Below, piece after piece: positions 9,901 to 18,199 of a DNA stretch of 64,000 nucleotides. Position 1 is the stretch's first letter. The number at the start of each line of letters is the position of its first letter. This DNA comes from Herpetomonas samuelpessoai (lineage: Eukaryota; Euglenozoa; Kinetoplastea; Trypanosomatida; Trypanosomatidae): assembly GCA_030849835.1 (NCBI GenBank), contig JASAOC010002128.1, forward strand, positions 1 to 64,000, read 5' to 3'. A program made the translations under genes and the position numbers. The notes under the pieces were generated by a model that saw only the letters and a list, made by a program, of their open reading frames with translations, did no database searches and was not told where the DNA came from.

Positions 9901-11728
9901 TGCGCGCCGCGCACTGGGCCGCCAGGCAGTCAGGGAAGAGCTGCGGGTCACTCCGCAGGGTGGGCAAGTTCAGCTTGGACAGGTAAATAGCGAGCACCCG
10001 CAGGCCATAGTCGCCAAGGGCGTTGCCGGCGAGCCGCAGCTCCGTCAGCGTGTCTGCGGCCCAGAGCAAGAACTTGCCAATGTGATTCGCACTGCGGTGG
10101 GTGAAGGCGTTCTGCGAGAGGTCCATCACCCGAAGGCGGGGTAGAATCGAGCGGCAGGCGGCGCCGCCGTCGGCATCCTCTTCCGTATTCTCCCGCTGCA
10201 AGCCGTCGTATTGCGAACGTTGCGCGACCAGGTCGCTCCTCGGAGACTGATTTAGTGCGCCGGAACGATCCGCAGAGGGGCCGCTGCTTGCCCGCACCAC
10301 ACTGCTCGGCTGCCGACGGTGCAATTTACGTCTCGTGGGGCTGCCCTCTCCTTTGGGGGCGGGGTGCTCCGCAGGCAGAGCCCCAAGCGAGCCCGCACGC
10401 GTGTGCCGTCTCGATGGCCTTGACATGGACACCCCAACACCATTGCCAACGACGGTGGTCATACCAGCCGCAGCGACAGGAGCAGCCGGGGCGTCAGAGT
10501 CCTCTAACCGTCCGACCTTGCAGCCGTGCACCAGCAACTCATGCATGTCCGCATCCGTGAGGGCCATGTCGACAAGGATGAGCTCCTCCAGCACGTGGAG
10601 GCCGGGGAGAACATCACGGCAGAACCACCGCCACTGGTCACACTCCACGTGAAAGGAGGTGAGGTCGAGCACTGTCACCTTGGTTCCTTGCGTCCGTGCG
10701 CGGAGGTGCACCTGCAGACCGACCCAACCCACGTGAGAGGGCACCGCTGGTGCATTGGGCAAGGCAGCCGTGCCGTCGTCCGCACGTGTTTGGCTGCGGC
10801 GCTCGCGGTAATCGCGAAAGAAGCGTGGGGTGACCCGCTCTTCTGTCGTGTCGCCCATCGAGGTGGCTTCCTTCGGTTTTGCCGACAATGGGAAGGGCGG
10901 TAGTGGTGACGACGACATGGCCGACGGGACCTCTGCCGCGGCTGGGCTTGTGGCCTCAATGGCTGTGACCGATGGCGAGCCATCATCTCGGCGCTGCGAG
11001 GGTGCCCATGCCGGGGCTGACGGCTCATGCGGTGGACGATGCGGCTGTTGCCGCGGAGACTCCTGTGGGGTCTGTTTGTAAAGAGAATCGCGCCATGGGT
11101 GAAGGCTCGCACTCCCGGACACCTGCCCGCGACTTCCGTCGCTAGGCTGACCGTGGGCACTTCCTCGGTGTGGCCGGCTGTCACCCTCCGAGAACCACGG
11201 ACGCCGATTCCCTGTGCCGCCTCGCCCATCTAGGCCTGTAATTGGTCTCAGGAGAGGTGCTGCGGTCGCCTTTGCGTCGCCCCGCGTAGGTACCTCTGCA
11301 ACACCAGACGCACGCTTCCGACTCGAATCTGCGGACCGCGACACACTGCTAGCCCCATTGATATTTTCCGAGACAGCTCCCTGCGCGCCATCACGGCTGG
11401 TCGTTCCGTCGCGGTACCGTATCAACGGGGTGAGGCTGCCCACCCTCCGTGGTGGATAGGCCGAGGACAAAGGCGACCCACCGGTGCTATGCGCACGAGG
11501 TGCATCTAAGCGCGTGTAGCTCGACGCGCGTGTGGATGCTGTCGGGGACGTGGCGGTTGGTCTCGTGAAGTGCGGAGCCTGCGCGTCCGCGTGAGCCGTA
11601 CCAGAGGAAGGTGCGGATGTGCCTACGGTGGTGCGCTGGGCCGTGTGGGGAGTCGACGCTGCCGCGCGCCACGCGCTTGCCTCATTCGCCGACGCGTTGT
11701 AGGCCGCCAGAGAAGCTTTCCAGCTCAT
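3950..11728 (-). CDS. Giant leucine-rich repeat protein with a duplicated C-terminal module
   Basis: A 2592-residue protein starting at ATG 11728. Residues 1-330 are Ser/Pro/Arg-rich and disordered. Residues about 338-960 hold scattered ribonuclease-inhibitor-type leucine-rich repeats (LRELNLSATGLTDMAVRG, LAILDVTDNFLTASG) interrupted by low-complexity inserts. Two related modules follow, at about 1372-1577 and 1895-2120. Both contain NERRAxIAxRLQA, a WDT segment and an HxHHG block. A poly-Gln/His tract lies near 2230-2250. A conserved-looking C-terminal domain (about 2337-2562) has beta-type segments ending in an amphipathic helix and could be PH-like, which is a guess. No catalytic motif or membrane segment is seen. 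A scaffold role would fit the LRRs, but the function is unknown. Candidate pyrimidine tracts followed by AG lie between 11750 and 11845. Confidence 0.8.
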   Translation of the reverse strand: MSWKASLAAYNASANEASAWRAAASTPHTAQRTTVGTSAPSSGTAHADAQAPHFTRPTATSPTASTRASSYTRLDAPRAHSTGGSPLSSAYPPRRVGSLTPLIRYRDGTTSRDGAQGAVSENINGASSVSRSADSSRKRASGVAEVPTRGDAKATAAPLLRPITGLDGRGGTGNRRPWFSEGDSRPHRGSAHGQPSDGSRGQVSGSASLHPWRDSLYKQTPQESPRQQPHRPPHEPSAPAWAPSQRRDDGSPSVTAIEATSPAAAEVPSAMSSSPLPPFPLSAKPKEATSMGDTTEERVTPRFFRDYRERRSQTRADDGTAALPNAPAVPSHVGWVGLQVHLRARTQGTKVTVLDLTSFHVECDQWRWFCRDVLPGLHVLEELILVDMALTDADMHELLVHGCKVGRLEDSDAPAAPVAAAGMTTVVGNGVGVSMSRPSRRHTRAGSLGALPAEHPAPKGEGSPTRRKLHRRQPSSVVRASSGPSADRSGALNQSPRSDLVAQRSQYDGLQRENTEEDADGGAACRSILPRLRVMDLSQNAFTHRSANHIGKFLLWAADTLTELRLAGNALGDYGLRVLAIYLSKLNLPTLRSDPQLFPDCLAAQCAARIRESYKDRSTLAARGSDGDSRQLDTRMAALRIGPSCLDLRNCRASARGVSEALAGASRTHRVTRVLLSGNVPGVSVPLAAWSVATASTPMPPLVQSGALLAQPPFSSFIELDYPNHLSDITLAHVPLSQTCSPAGCRELLLNCFFCCPQLDRLILAGSFTSTAPLVKPSAAEALIDMGRRQQALEHELRGPHAQASWQLFLEEEGAVNFSIEDGAVLCGQTRVGDVLAELIAQAAFNASVRQRPVPPAFTHLRELNLSATGLTDMAVRGICIALRSAAKSSFAHDDSGAEEANGDGEGALRSPRSSVSSNTNGGTGMLQSLAILDVTDNFLTASGCVHLLYGFLVDWPPKEKGCPSALVSVAMEGNAGVRGDDGTGDVAEVARACRAAVAQRQAEIAAAKAKGAVKGLPLTLSFGPHGTSASPPPVCVVGCDSDGEEHADRTARPERHGLSQQPGVSQRPDALLPPTATERTGAGSTNTVRHTPANQNTPTDASNPPHHPSHHRSLLSALVGDGNAPEDAGEASERVAASTTARIAGTLYPPQPSMLEDSHVKKEDGAAGEKVSTRLVSPSPHDEGDAAGDPATPATPPQGQREKPQEGGQAAGKENDVDSTIDREHERIRRLVLEMPLENTVNKFDETNLEREEEEGADVGGGTPPLPSGVPADGASPPPRVEAGAIPILAPPPPPSPPTLAVAPSADTEAPRTGEHDKDGASDDAQQQVPALSGDEAAAHSDTGKHPRSWRQPRLVASGTAGSPAAGVVSRMRTFFLTYLHPPGHLFCHAMRVLQSPDARIGPAARHALETDLLSLLTSPSTASSTAHGDAEDADPTAGGPQAGKAEPVNNRSAEAGAQAKVERVCIKYDDLVASGTMRLEVTCNERRAVIAQRLQAQLATEEPEAQERLFARLMSVLATVPGWDTVEEVMTITQRSSHAHDIVQHVYDGSPTLAVHQHHGAEDTAQLIAVLREADNQDGLARQALTEREPSVKEFSPFADGTGYASGVQRRQDAVGDVGNNGQRQASLAQNNRGFSRPNEHYAHAGEEGNGDGEAAARPHFNFARLDLYTENSEDNSVTERKRTRSWYHETSMTDPDLVAARADALDAFKTSPDASPLFGQSQKDGHTPPSDMDSPKRLKETKRKASPSAENADWPPRPQERYRGGEENREGGTPADDGLAVHHRYPSPPHDLEDDVLPPEPPTTKNNVPAFDEREGGDGAADVLSDVLSGPPAEVVKPAAAVAASAPSPRADSGSDEEGGGDTAHVDETAAEEIPPPIRVKRDAAALTGRTKLFAMSYAHSEGGVVCRGWRLLSPTVAMGAAPASPAQAARTEADRREAQQCLQDDFLALLQPPDEDLEHAVESVSIPFADVGVSSMLPLHVTTNERRATIANRLQATTLSASGSHNSSVGGLSPLVRSRRGDASAAAASPTGTGGVPAVTAAPDAAHFPRLARFLAARAARWDTLSMVEAYLAAPARAELQRRLIQSYRGLGTMVHYHHGTTSALVRELGVPSIEALESVEGNGDDEVAGGPVTPQEETRQPVERNKAAESLDGSPDSSASLEISEHASDSVSDKINARRREDARPTPGSASFPRRSTGGEEEMEAGSVSGLVVSPLTASPNPSMLSSLQQQQQHQHQQQQQAHHNKSARKDLSGGSSSHGGMSGAGGDRESDKVQLGEQELPADVTELQRQLQNEGKGDARDTSAAAPSGNGRPARTPPPNAPGEPPKSEWDRLLENKHKRLLRMAYDSMAAGAIPLDMESQDRVRVAKGKWEGQRVQLTLEWEIFLVLYFEKPRSFGSTRRALMLVHPVAIGFHAARGTRKGEGNHLVMEIHRPFEADNLGVSMAALAQRLDEGAELTGSGKKTKLSKKASGKMSADTSLVSEDAGPRGSNVARGTDTSATGWMGKDPYTRRLLNPMVLMDIELKSSSEVDAAVEVLNNSIHSATRAIEKSMEASGVAGGPNRGRARPAGSEGGTGLTPRTPTVPQ

Positions 11729-13197
11729 GGGTATCAGGTAAAATGCGAGCTAATGACAAATACAGAGAAACAAGAGTTTCTAAAGAGGGAAATGAAAAGA
11801 AATACGTGGAGAGCTCTGGCAGAGGAAGGGGAAAAAAGCGGACCACGTGTGCCTGAGCTGGTGAATGAACGATACGGTGATGAACAGAATATACACGAAA
11901 AAGGCAAGGCACAGTTGAGGAAGGAGTAGCACTGTCACCGCTCCTTCAGCAACGAAAGCCCTCCAAAAAAAGAAAAAAATAGAAAGAAAAGAGAAGAAGC
12001 TTGAACCTAGCCAAAAAAAGAAGGTCGTCAAATGCAACAAAGCGTACAGCAGTGGTGTGTGTGTGTGTGTGTGTGTGTACCACAAGTATTATTTGTGAAG
12101 GAGTGTGTATGCGAGGCTCTCCTAAATGAAGAGAGGTGCTATTGCGCGTCTCCAAAGCTTGCGCAAGGAAACAAGGCTTGCACTTGCTCTCTTTTTCTTC
12201 TTTTCTTTTTACTTTTCAACTCCTACCCAAACGAAGCGGACGAGGAACGGGTGAGACAGGATTCACAGACAGGACAATTGCTGCTCATGCATGAAGAGGA
12301 GCGCATCAACACGTACCGCAAACGGCCCGCGGCAGGGGGAAAAGGGTATACAAAAAAAGAACTCGCCGCAGGGACCAGAATCCCCTTGGCACAGTCGACC
12401 CTATCAGCGTGCAGCACCTGGCCTGAACTAGAATTGCACCACACACCGATGGGCATTGGGTACGTTGGGTGCTGGGCATCACATGGCGTCGTCCTGGATG
12501 ACAGTCCTCGCGCGAACACGGTGTAAGTAAAAAAAAAAAAAAATCGCTTTCGTCACGCACGCACACCAGCGTCAGGCCGTGCTAAACAAAAACGCTCTCA
12601 CTTCTCGCCGACGAGTGCCATGCTTCTTCGGTTCTCGTTTTTTTGTTTTTTTCTGGAGATTCTTTTTTTTTTTCAGTCAACGGTGATTTATACGTTCAAG
12701 TGATGCGGCTGAACACAACCGCGTTCCCCTCCTTCATACCCCCTCCCTTCCATTTTCTCGCGCTACTCTTTCCCTCGACATGCAATCGGCAGATCACCGA
12801 TGCACACACGCTGAGCGAGAGAAGCACACGGAAGCAAGAAAAGGGGGGTGAGATGGAAGTATGACACGTACAGGAATCTTATACACAGGAAAAATAATAA
12901 TAAAACAAACGTGAAGGGTAGAACATGGAGGGAAGCGGTTTGTTTATACGCCAAATCAGGAAGAAGGCACCGTCATGGATAGCAAGAGGTCCTTTCCGCC
13001 GCCGATCCCCGCGCCTTTCCAATCGCCGCGCACGCGAGAAAGGTCGAAGGGAGAGGGTCTAAGGAGCGATACGGCGCTGTGAATTTCTGTGAATAGAACA
13101 AAGAGGGAGAGGAAGAATGCCACTTCCCTTTACACACGTCAAACGAAACAAAAAAAAAGGGAGAAGCTGCCGGCGCACAGCCCACACCCTATGACCC
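11729..13197. other. 1.5-kb intergenic region
   Basis: Non-coding spacer between the PAM2/tail-anchor gene and the giant LRR gene. It contains a (GT)n run at 12055-12078, poly(A) near 12528-12542 and T-rich runs near 12640-12675 (plus-strand sense). On the minus strand, pyrimidine tracts followed by AG near 11785-11845 are plausible trans-splice acceptors for the LRR gene. Short ORFs here lack recognisable domains. Confidence 0.65.
12055..12078. repeat. (GT)n microsatellite
   Basis: A 24-bp GT dinucleotide run in the spacer upstream of the giant LRR gene. Confidence 0.95.
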
Positions 13198-15018
13198 TTA
13201 CTTAGACCGCTTGCTGGCAATGATCCCAACCGTAGCGACTGCACAGAGCACGCTGACGGCGAGCGGAGCCGCGACCAACCACATGGGCACGCCAGGGGTA
13301 GCCGCGCCGCCCTTCTTGCCGTGGCCGCTGCCATGACGGTCCGCATGCGCCTCCCCGTGGCCTTTCTCCGACTTTGCCGTCTGCCGGTTTCCGTGACCCT
13401 CTGCACGGTGGTGGTCGGCATCGCCCTCCCTGTCGCTATCACTGCTATTGCTGCTGCTGCTACTGCTGCTGCTGTCTAAACCACTACTCGCGCGACGTGT
13501 CTTGCCCCCCGCCGCACCGCCATGGGACGTTGTGATGGCATCAGTGGTGGTGGGCACGGGCGGTGCGCTGCCAGCGCCCTTGGCCGTCCTCACCACAACA
13601 CGCGAGACGACCGGGAGTTCGTACCATAGCTTGGGGTCGTTGTATAAGGTGATGGGCTGCGGCCGCTGGTCAACCTGGAGCTGCGACACCTTGATGAGGA
13701 ACTTGGAGGGCCGCTCGCGCAGGTTCGTAATCTCAATCTGATAGTTCTCCAGTGGGGAGAAGATTTGGTCAAATGCGTCGAACATGGGCTGGAACTTGGC
13801 GCGTGCCTTCATGGCCGAGAGCATGGACATCTCTTCGAGGAAGTCAAGTTCATTGACGGCGAGGATCACATCGGTGATGTCCTTCACCACATCATCCTCG
13901 TACACCGCCTCCGCGCGGGAGTTGGGGATTTCCTCCGGGCACAGAGACAGCACCTCCTTCTGGTAATCCTTGCACGCAATGTACAGGTATGGCACGGCAT
14001 AACGCTTCCACACAGGGCCGTACCCGATAATCAGAGAGTACGCCGACGGCATCACCTCCAGCGCGTGCCCGAGCTCCCACATGAACTCCTCCAAGTCCCC
14101 GGGGCTTACGTCGTGGAAGTGGCGGGGGCGGTAGTTGGTCACCAGCGGCGCAGCCACAAACTGCGCGATCGCCGTCTGCGGCTGCCCGCTCTTGCCGAAC
14201 CGCTGGTCAATCTTCAGGTGCGGCAACGCCTTGTTGCAACGCGCGCGAAGAGGTGCCATGAAGGGAGACACGCTATGCAGCAGGGCGCTGGCGAAGGCCT
14301 CGAAGGCGTTCCGCTGTGCCTGCTCGCGCTTCTGCTCCGCCTTGGTCGGCTTCTTCCAGCGGCGGTTGCCGTTGGCAGTTAGCGGGGGCAGCGAGCGGCC
14401 GTCGGAGAGGTCAAAGTGCTTCTCGGAGCGGCGGCCCGCCTCACTGGCGGCGGGCGTCTTTGTGGCCGCCATGGCCGGTGACGAAGTCTTCTTGCCCGCC
14501 TTGACCACGGCCGCGTAGGTCTTGACCGGTGTCGGCGTGGCCGCGGCGGAGAGGGCAGGCGTCGCTCCCGCGGAGATGCTCTCGCCAGCACCCGTACCGG
14601 CCGCAGGGCCCGTCGCCGAGGCCGTCGCGCTGCCCGCCTTCGCCGCGCTGCCAGCCTCCGGCTGGGACGGCGGGTGCAGCTGCTGTGCAATCATCTTCTC
14701 CGTCAGCTCCATCACCTTGGTGAACTCCGCTTGCCAGTCAATCGCGCCCAGCACGCCATCCGTCGCATCGGCGGCCGCACCGGTAGAGAAGGTGGGGTAG
14801 TAGGGAGTGGCGGCGGAGACGCCCGCGGAGGCGCCCGCACCCGCGCCCGGCGTGAACTCCCGCGCGGCGGTGGAGAGCCCTGGCGGGGCCGCCACGTAGC
14901 CGCCGTCCTGGTGCACCATGGAGGGTGGTAGTGCGAGATCCGTCAAGGCGTTTGCGGCAACCGACGTCGCGTTGCCGGACGGACGCCACTCTGACGCATT
15001 CGCATTTAACTGTGACAT
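13198..15018 (-). CDS. Tail-anchored protein with an N-terminal PAM2-like motif
   Basis: A 606-residue protein. The upstream extension of this frame begins at TTG, so I use ATG 15018. That choice puts a PAM2-like poly(A)-binding-protein motif at the extreme N-terminus: Leu4-Asn5, Ala8, Glu10, Trp11 and Pro13, with Trp in the usual Phe position as in the PAM2w variant of LARP4. A weaker AREFTP segment follows. Residues about 55-215 are Ala-rich and disordered. Residues about 230-490 form a conserved-looking globular region I do not recognise. A Ser/Asp then His/Gly-rich linker follows. Residues 580-600 form one hydrophobic segment followed by a six-residue basic tail, as in C-terminal tail anchors. 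The inferred role is attachment of PABP or mRNPs to a membrane, possibly the ER or mitochondrial surface. There is no direct evidence for this. Confidence 0.75.
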   Translation of the reverse strand: MSQLNANASEWRPSGNATSVAANALTDLALPPSMVHQDGGYVAAPPGLSTAAREFTPGAGAGASAGVSAATPYYPTFSTGAAADATDGVLGAIDWQAEFTKVMELTEKMIAQQLHPPSQPEAGSAAKAGSATASATGPAAGTGAGESISAGATPALSAAATPTPVKTYAAVVKAGKKTSSPAMAATKTPAASEAGRRSEKHFDLSDGRSLPPLTANGNRRWKKPTKAEQKREQAQRNAFEAFASALLHSVSPFMAPLRARCNKALPHLKIDQRFGKSGQPQTAIAQFVAAPLVTNYRPRHFHDVSPGDLEEFMWELGHALEVMPSAYSLIIGYGPVWKRYAVPYLYIACKDYQKEVLSLCPEEIPNSRAEAVYEDDVVKDITDVILAVNELDFLEEMSMLSAMKARAKFQPMFDAFDQIFSPLENYQIEITNLRERPSKFLIKVSQLQVDQRPQPITLYNDPKLWYELPVVSRVVVRTAKGAGSAPPVPTTTDAITTSHGGAAGGKTRRASSGLDSSSSSSSSNSSDSDREGDADHHRAEGHGNRQTAKSEKGHGEAHADRHGSGHGKKGGAATPGVPMWLVAAPLAVSVLCAVATVGIIASKRSK

Positions 15019-15147
15019 ACGAGTATATGTATTTCCTTTTATCGACAAGATGGATCAATAGGGTTTCTGTTGAGAACGCGTGGAAGGCAGATAGATAGGA
15101 TGATAAGTGAATGTAAGTACGTCAGTGTGTGATTGAGAAAGGCTGTG

Positions 15148-15202
<55 letters not shown>

Positions 15203-16394
15203 TTCTTGTGAAGAGGAAGAAGAGCAAAGGAAAGGTGCTTTGCGCTGAGACAACCAGCAAGCGGCAAGGGATCGTATTTTTTTCTGGCTCTCAACTACAA
15301 ATAAAGATCCTTCTTGACGATACAGTGGTAGACGCGAAAGGCGTGCGAAGTGGAGAGTGACGACCAAAAAAAGTGAATCGCAGGGAGGTCCGAAAAAAAA
15401 AAGAAGTGGAGAAGTGGAGACATAAAATGTGGGTTATCTCTCATCCTTCTACAGCATTGTGAGACGGGATTTCCTCCCACGTCTTCACCTCCCAAGGAGG
15501 GTGGAGAGAGAAAGAGAAAGGAGAACGCCGCTGCGAGGCAGCCCACGTGAGATCTCGCGAGCGGGACTCCCTCGTTACGCCAACTGTCCAGAGCGTCCTT
15601 ACATATTTAAAAAAAAAAGGAAATTCGGCGGTCACGCATGATTCCTTCGGCAAAAAGGAAGGATTCAATTGTCATGATGCATCCACGCTACTGAAATCAT
15701 GTTCTCCTTGTTTGTCGTGTCAACGACAATGTTATGTTTTTACAATTTTTGTTGTTGTATTCAATGGCTAACCTTCGAGCATATATATATTTTGTCTCTG
15801 ATCTTGTTAGCCTATTGCATCACCACTGACTCGATGAGATAGAAAGCATACGTCGTGCGACTGTGCTTGAGAGATCCGCGTTCAGAAGACGTGTGTATGC
15901 GCACGTGGATTAAAGTCAAGCGCCCCGATATAAGGTGAGAGAAAAGGGCTTGCCCTGTGCTCAGTAGGGAACGTATTGCTTCGTGCCCTGCAACGTCCAC
16001 GGAGCTTCGGACGTGCATGTTCCAAGCCCCAAGGCAGATGAAGAACGACAAAAAAAAAAAAAAAAGTGAGTACGCAATAATGATCATAACACACAAAATG
16101 AGGAAATGAAAGGAAGCCGATGCTGATGTCTGGTGCCATGAAGGAGAAAGAGGCGCGCGGAGCTACAACAGCTGCCCAGCGTTTCCCTCTATGCCCTTCT
16201 TTAAGCAAGGAACCCTGCCGCCGAGGTGGCTGTTCGAAAAAAGGAAGCTGTCACTTGAGTATCGTCCGTTCAAGGTGAGGATACACATGGGGGCAAGCCA
16301 ACACCGCATTCCCTTCTTTCTCTCTGTCTGTGTTCCGGTTCTTTTCCCCTTTGCCACAGGTATCCACAGAAGACACTTCATTCCTCCTCGCCCT
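15019..16394. other. Intergenic region with long (GT)n
   Basis: Non-coding region between the ELMO-domain gene and the PAM2/tail-anchor gene. It has a 47-bp (GT)n at 15151-15197, A-rich runs near 15395 and 15608, and a poly(A) run near 16050-16065. No coding sequence or RNA gene is recognised. Confidence 0.65.
15151..15197. repeat. (GT)n microsatellite
   Basis: A 47-bp uninterrupted GT run about 130 bp upstream of the PAM2/tail-anchor start codon. Read on the minus strand it is (AC)n, so it is not a pyrimidine tract in the transcript. It is the longest dinucleotide run in the window. Confidence 0.95.
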
Positions 16395-17600
16395 CTACGG
16401 GCTCCACGAGCTTGTGAAGAACTTGCCAAAGACCTTCTCGGCAACGTAGGTGTTGTACGACATGACGTGTGGGCGGTCCGCCTCCCATGCCGCCTTGAAG
16501 TGCAGCATCAACTTCTCATGCAGCAGGAATAGCCCCGCCTCGGCATCGCTCGCGTACTCGCCGTCGGTCCAGGCCTTGCCGGCGGCATCCTTGATCGCCA
16601 GGTGCTGCTTCTCCATCAAGTCCGCTACGTGCGCCTCACGGCTCACAGCCTTTGCTCCGGCGGGGGAAGCCGACGCTGTCGTCCCTGTCGTCATCGCCGC
16701 CGTGCTGCCCGCTGGCACAACGGTATCATAGAGCACCTGAAGGTGATGGAGGTAGAAGGGATGATCCTTCTGCAGCATGAGCTGTGCAGTGAACTGGAAG
16801 CTCACGACGGCAACCAGGTACCAGCAGTCGGCCCCGTCATCTTGGACCCGCTTGTTGAAGGCCATCATGTCGCGCATCGCCTGCGGTTGGTGCTGGGCAA
16901 AATGAACGAGCTGCCGAAGGCCCAGCATGCCGGAGCCCCGGATGTCCGTCGTGGGGTCCTCGGACTGGAAGCCCAGGTCCATCCAACCCTTGCCGGTCCG
17001 CGCGTAGGACGACAGCGGCCGGCCCACCGCCACCCAGAGCTGCTGCAGCAGATTGGTGTGCGCACGGTTATCGTTGTCGAATGGAGTGGCGCGCTCCCGC
17101 TCCAGGCGGCGCAGCGTCGTGTCACAGACCACGAGCTGAGACAGCATCGCACGCTCCAGAGGAACCGACGACGGTGTCGCGGCCTCCTCACCAGTCGGGA
17201 GGGTCGCCGGCAGATAGCTCTCCTTAAGAAACTGAATGAACCCCGCAGGCGCGCGGATGCGGTACGCGTTCTTCAATTTCTGGTCCTCTGGCACCACCTC
17301 CGCAGGGCCCCGCGTGACGTAGACGAGCCCGCCCACAGACTTGATGGCACCGCCACGAATCGCATTGACAACACATTGCGTCGCGAGATGGGGATCCGCC
17401 TCTGCGGAAAATTTGAGCGTGCCGGCCTTCATGTTATTCTTGTACGCGCCGCCTACCGCGCTGCTGGTGCTACTGCCACCGCCGCCACCACCGTTGAGCT
17501 GCGAAGACAGTGCCCACAGCGCCACGCCGAGGCCACCCACCGCCACCGCGGCCGCGATGAGGACCCTTGTCCGATTGCCACCGTCGGCAGAAGTGGACAT
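16395..17600 (-). CDS. ELMO-domain protein with an N-terminal membrane anchor, probable ARF/ARL GAP
   Basis: A 401-residue protein. Residues about 11-29 are a hydrophobic segment flanked by Arg at the N-terminal side, suggesting a signal anchor. A Gly/Ser linker and a conserved region follow. The ELMO/CED-12 signature lies at about 190-240 (WMDLGFQSEDPTTDIRGSG, then MLGLRQLVHF). In ELMOD proteins the arginine of the DFRG motif is the catalytic arginine of GAP activity towards ARF/ARL GTPases, and it is present here as Arg221. A Ser/Thr/Ala-rich insert near 320 precedes the C-terminal helices. The frame is open to 17723, but that start is GTG. A strong pyrimidine tract ending in TAG lies only a few bases upstream of ATG 17600, which fixes the start. 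Confidence 0.8.
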   Translation of the reverse strand: MSTSADGGNRTRVLIAAAVAVGGLGVALWALSSQLNGGGGGGSSTSSAVGGAYKNNMKAGTLKFSAEADPHLATQCVVNAIRGGAIKSVGGLVYVTRGPAEVVPEDQKLKNAYRIRAPAGFIQFLKESYLPATLPTGEEAATPSSVPLERAMLSQLVVCDTTLRRLERERATPFDNDNRAHTNLLQQLWVAVGRPLSSYARTGKGWMDLGFQSEDPTTDIRGSGMLGLRQLVHFAQHQPQAMRDMMAFNKRVQDDGADCWYLVAVVSFQFTAQLMLQKDHPFYLHHLQVLYDTVVPAGSTAAMTTGTTASASPAGAKAVSREAHVADLMEKQHLAIKDAAGKAWTDGEYASDAEAGLFLLHEKLMLHFKAAWEADRPHVMSYNTYVAEKVFGKFFTSSWSP

Positions 17601-18199
17601 GGGAGCTAGGAAACAAAAAGACAAGAACAGAGGAGACACTGTGTCGGTGTGCAGCGTGCCAGTGGGGAAAATGAGAAACAGCAGTGAATAAAGTGGAGAA
17701 GTACACAAGGCGTTGGCAGTCACGCACGAGAGCGGGTGGGCGGTCCGTTGCGTGCCACCTGTACGAAAACAAGAGGACGGGGGGGTTATAGGCTTTCCCA
17801 GGTGTCGTAGACAAGGAGGGGAATGCGTGCGTGGTGTTTTGTGGGACTGCTTGGGGGTATCAGAAGAAGTAGGGAACGTGAATCATGGAAGGAGATGGGT
17901 TCGTTCATGCAGACATGGAACTTCATATATCCCAGATAATCATCTTTTTTTTTTTCATGTGGTCGCTTCTCTCAGAGGAACACACAGGATGCCTTCTAAT
18001 GTGACAAACCGTTCTCTTCTGTTGTGGAAACCTCCCCAAAAACAAGGGGCCTTTCCTTGACGTACGTCAGAGCCGCAGCACGCGCTGCGGAGGTCGCGAG
18101 AAAATGCCATGGTCAAGTGCGGATTGTTCCCTCTCTCTCTCTCTTTTTGATTTGTCTACGTTGTTGCTGAGTTTGCCCTCGTCATCGTTCAGCGTCGGA
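17601..18199. other. Short intergenic region
   Basis: About 600 bp between the methyltransferase-like gene and the ELMO-domain gene. Besides the splice acceptor near 17606-17640 it has a plus-strand T run near 17947-17957 and a (CT)n tract near 18128-18145. Nothing else is recognised. Confidence 0.6.
17606..17640 (-). promoter_or_regulatory. Predicted spliced-leader trans-splice acceptor for the ELMO-domain gene
   Basis: On the minus strand a mostly pyrimidine tract (17640 to 17609) runs into CCTAG, with the AG at 17607-17606, five bases before the ATG. This is the normal layout of a kinetoplastid trans-splice site. It implies a very short leader and rules out the GTG-initiated upstream extension. 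Predicted by eye. Confidence 0.6.

Noticed and set aside
17601-17723. 41-codon hydrophobic extension of the ELMO-domain protein
   Set aside because: It starts at GTG, and the best pyrimidine tract plus AG acceptor lies downstream of it, so it should be spliced away.
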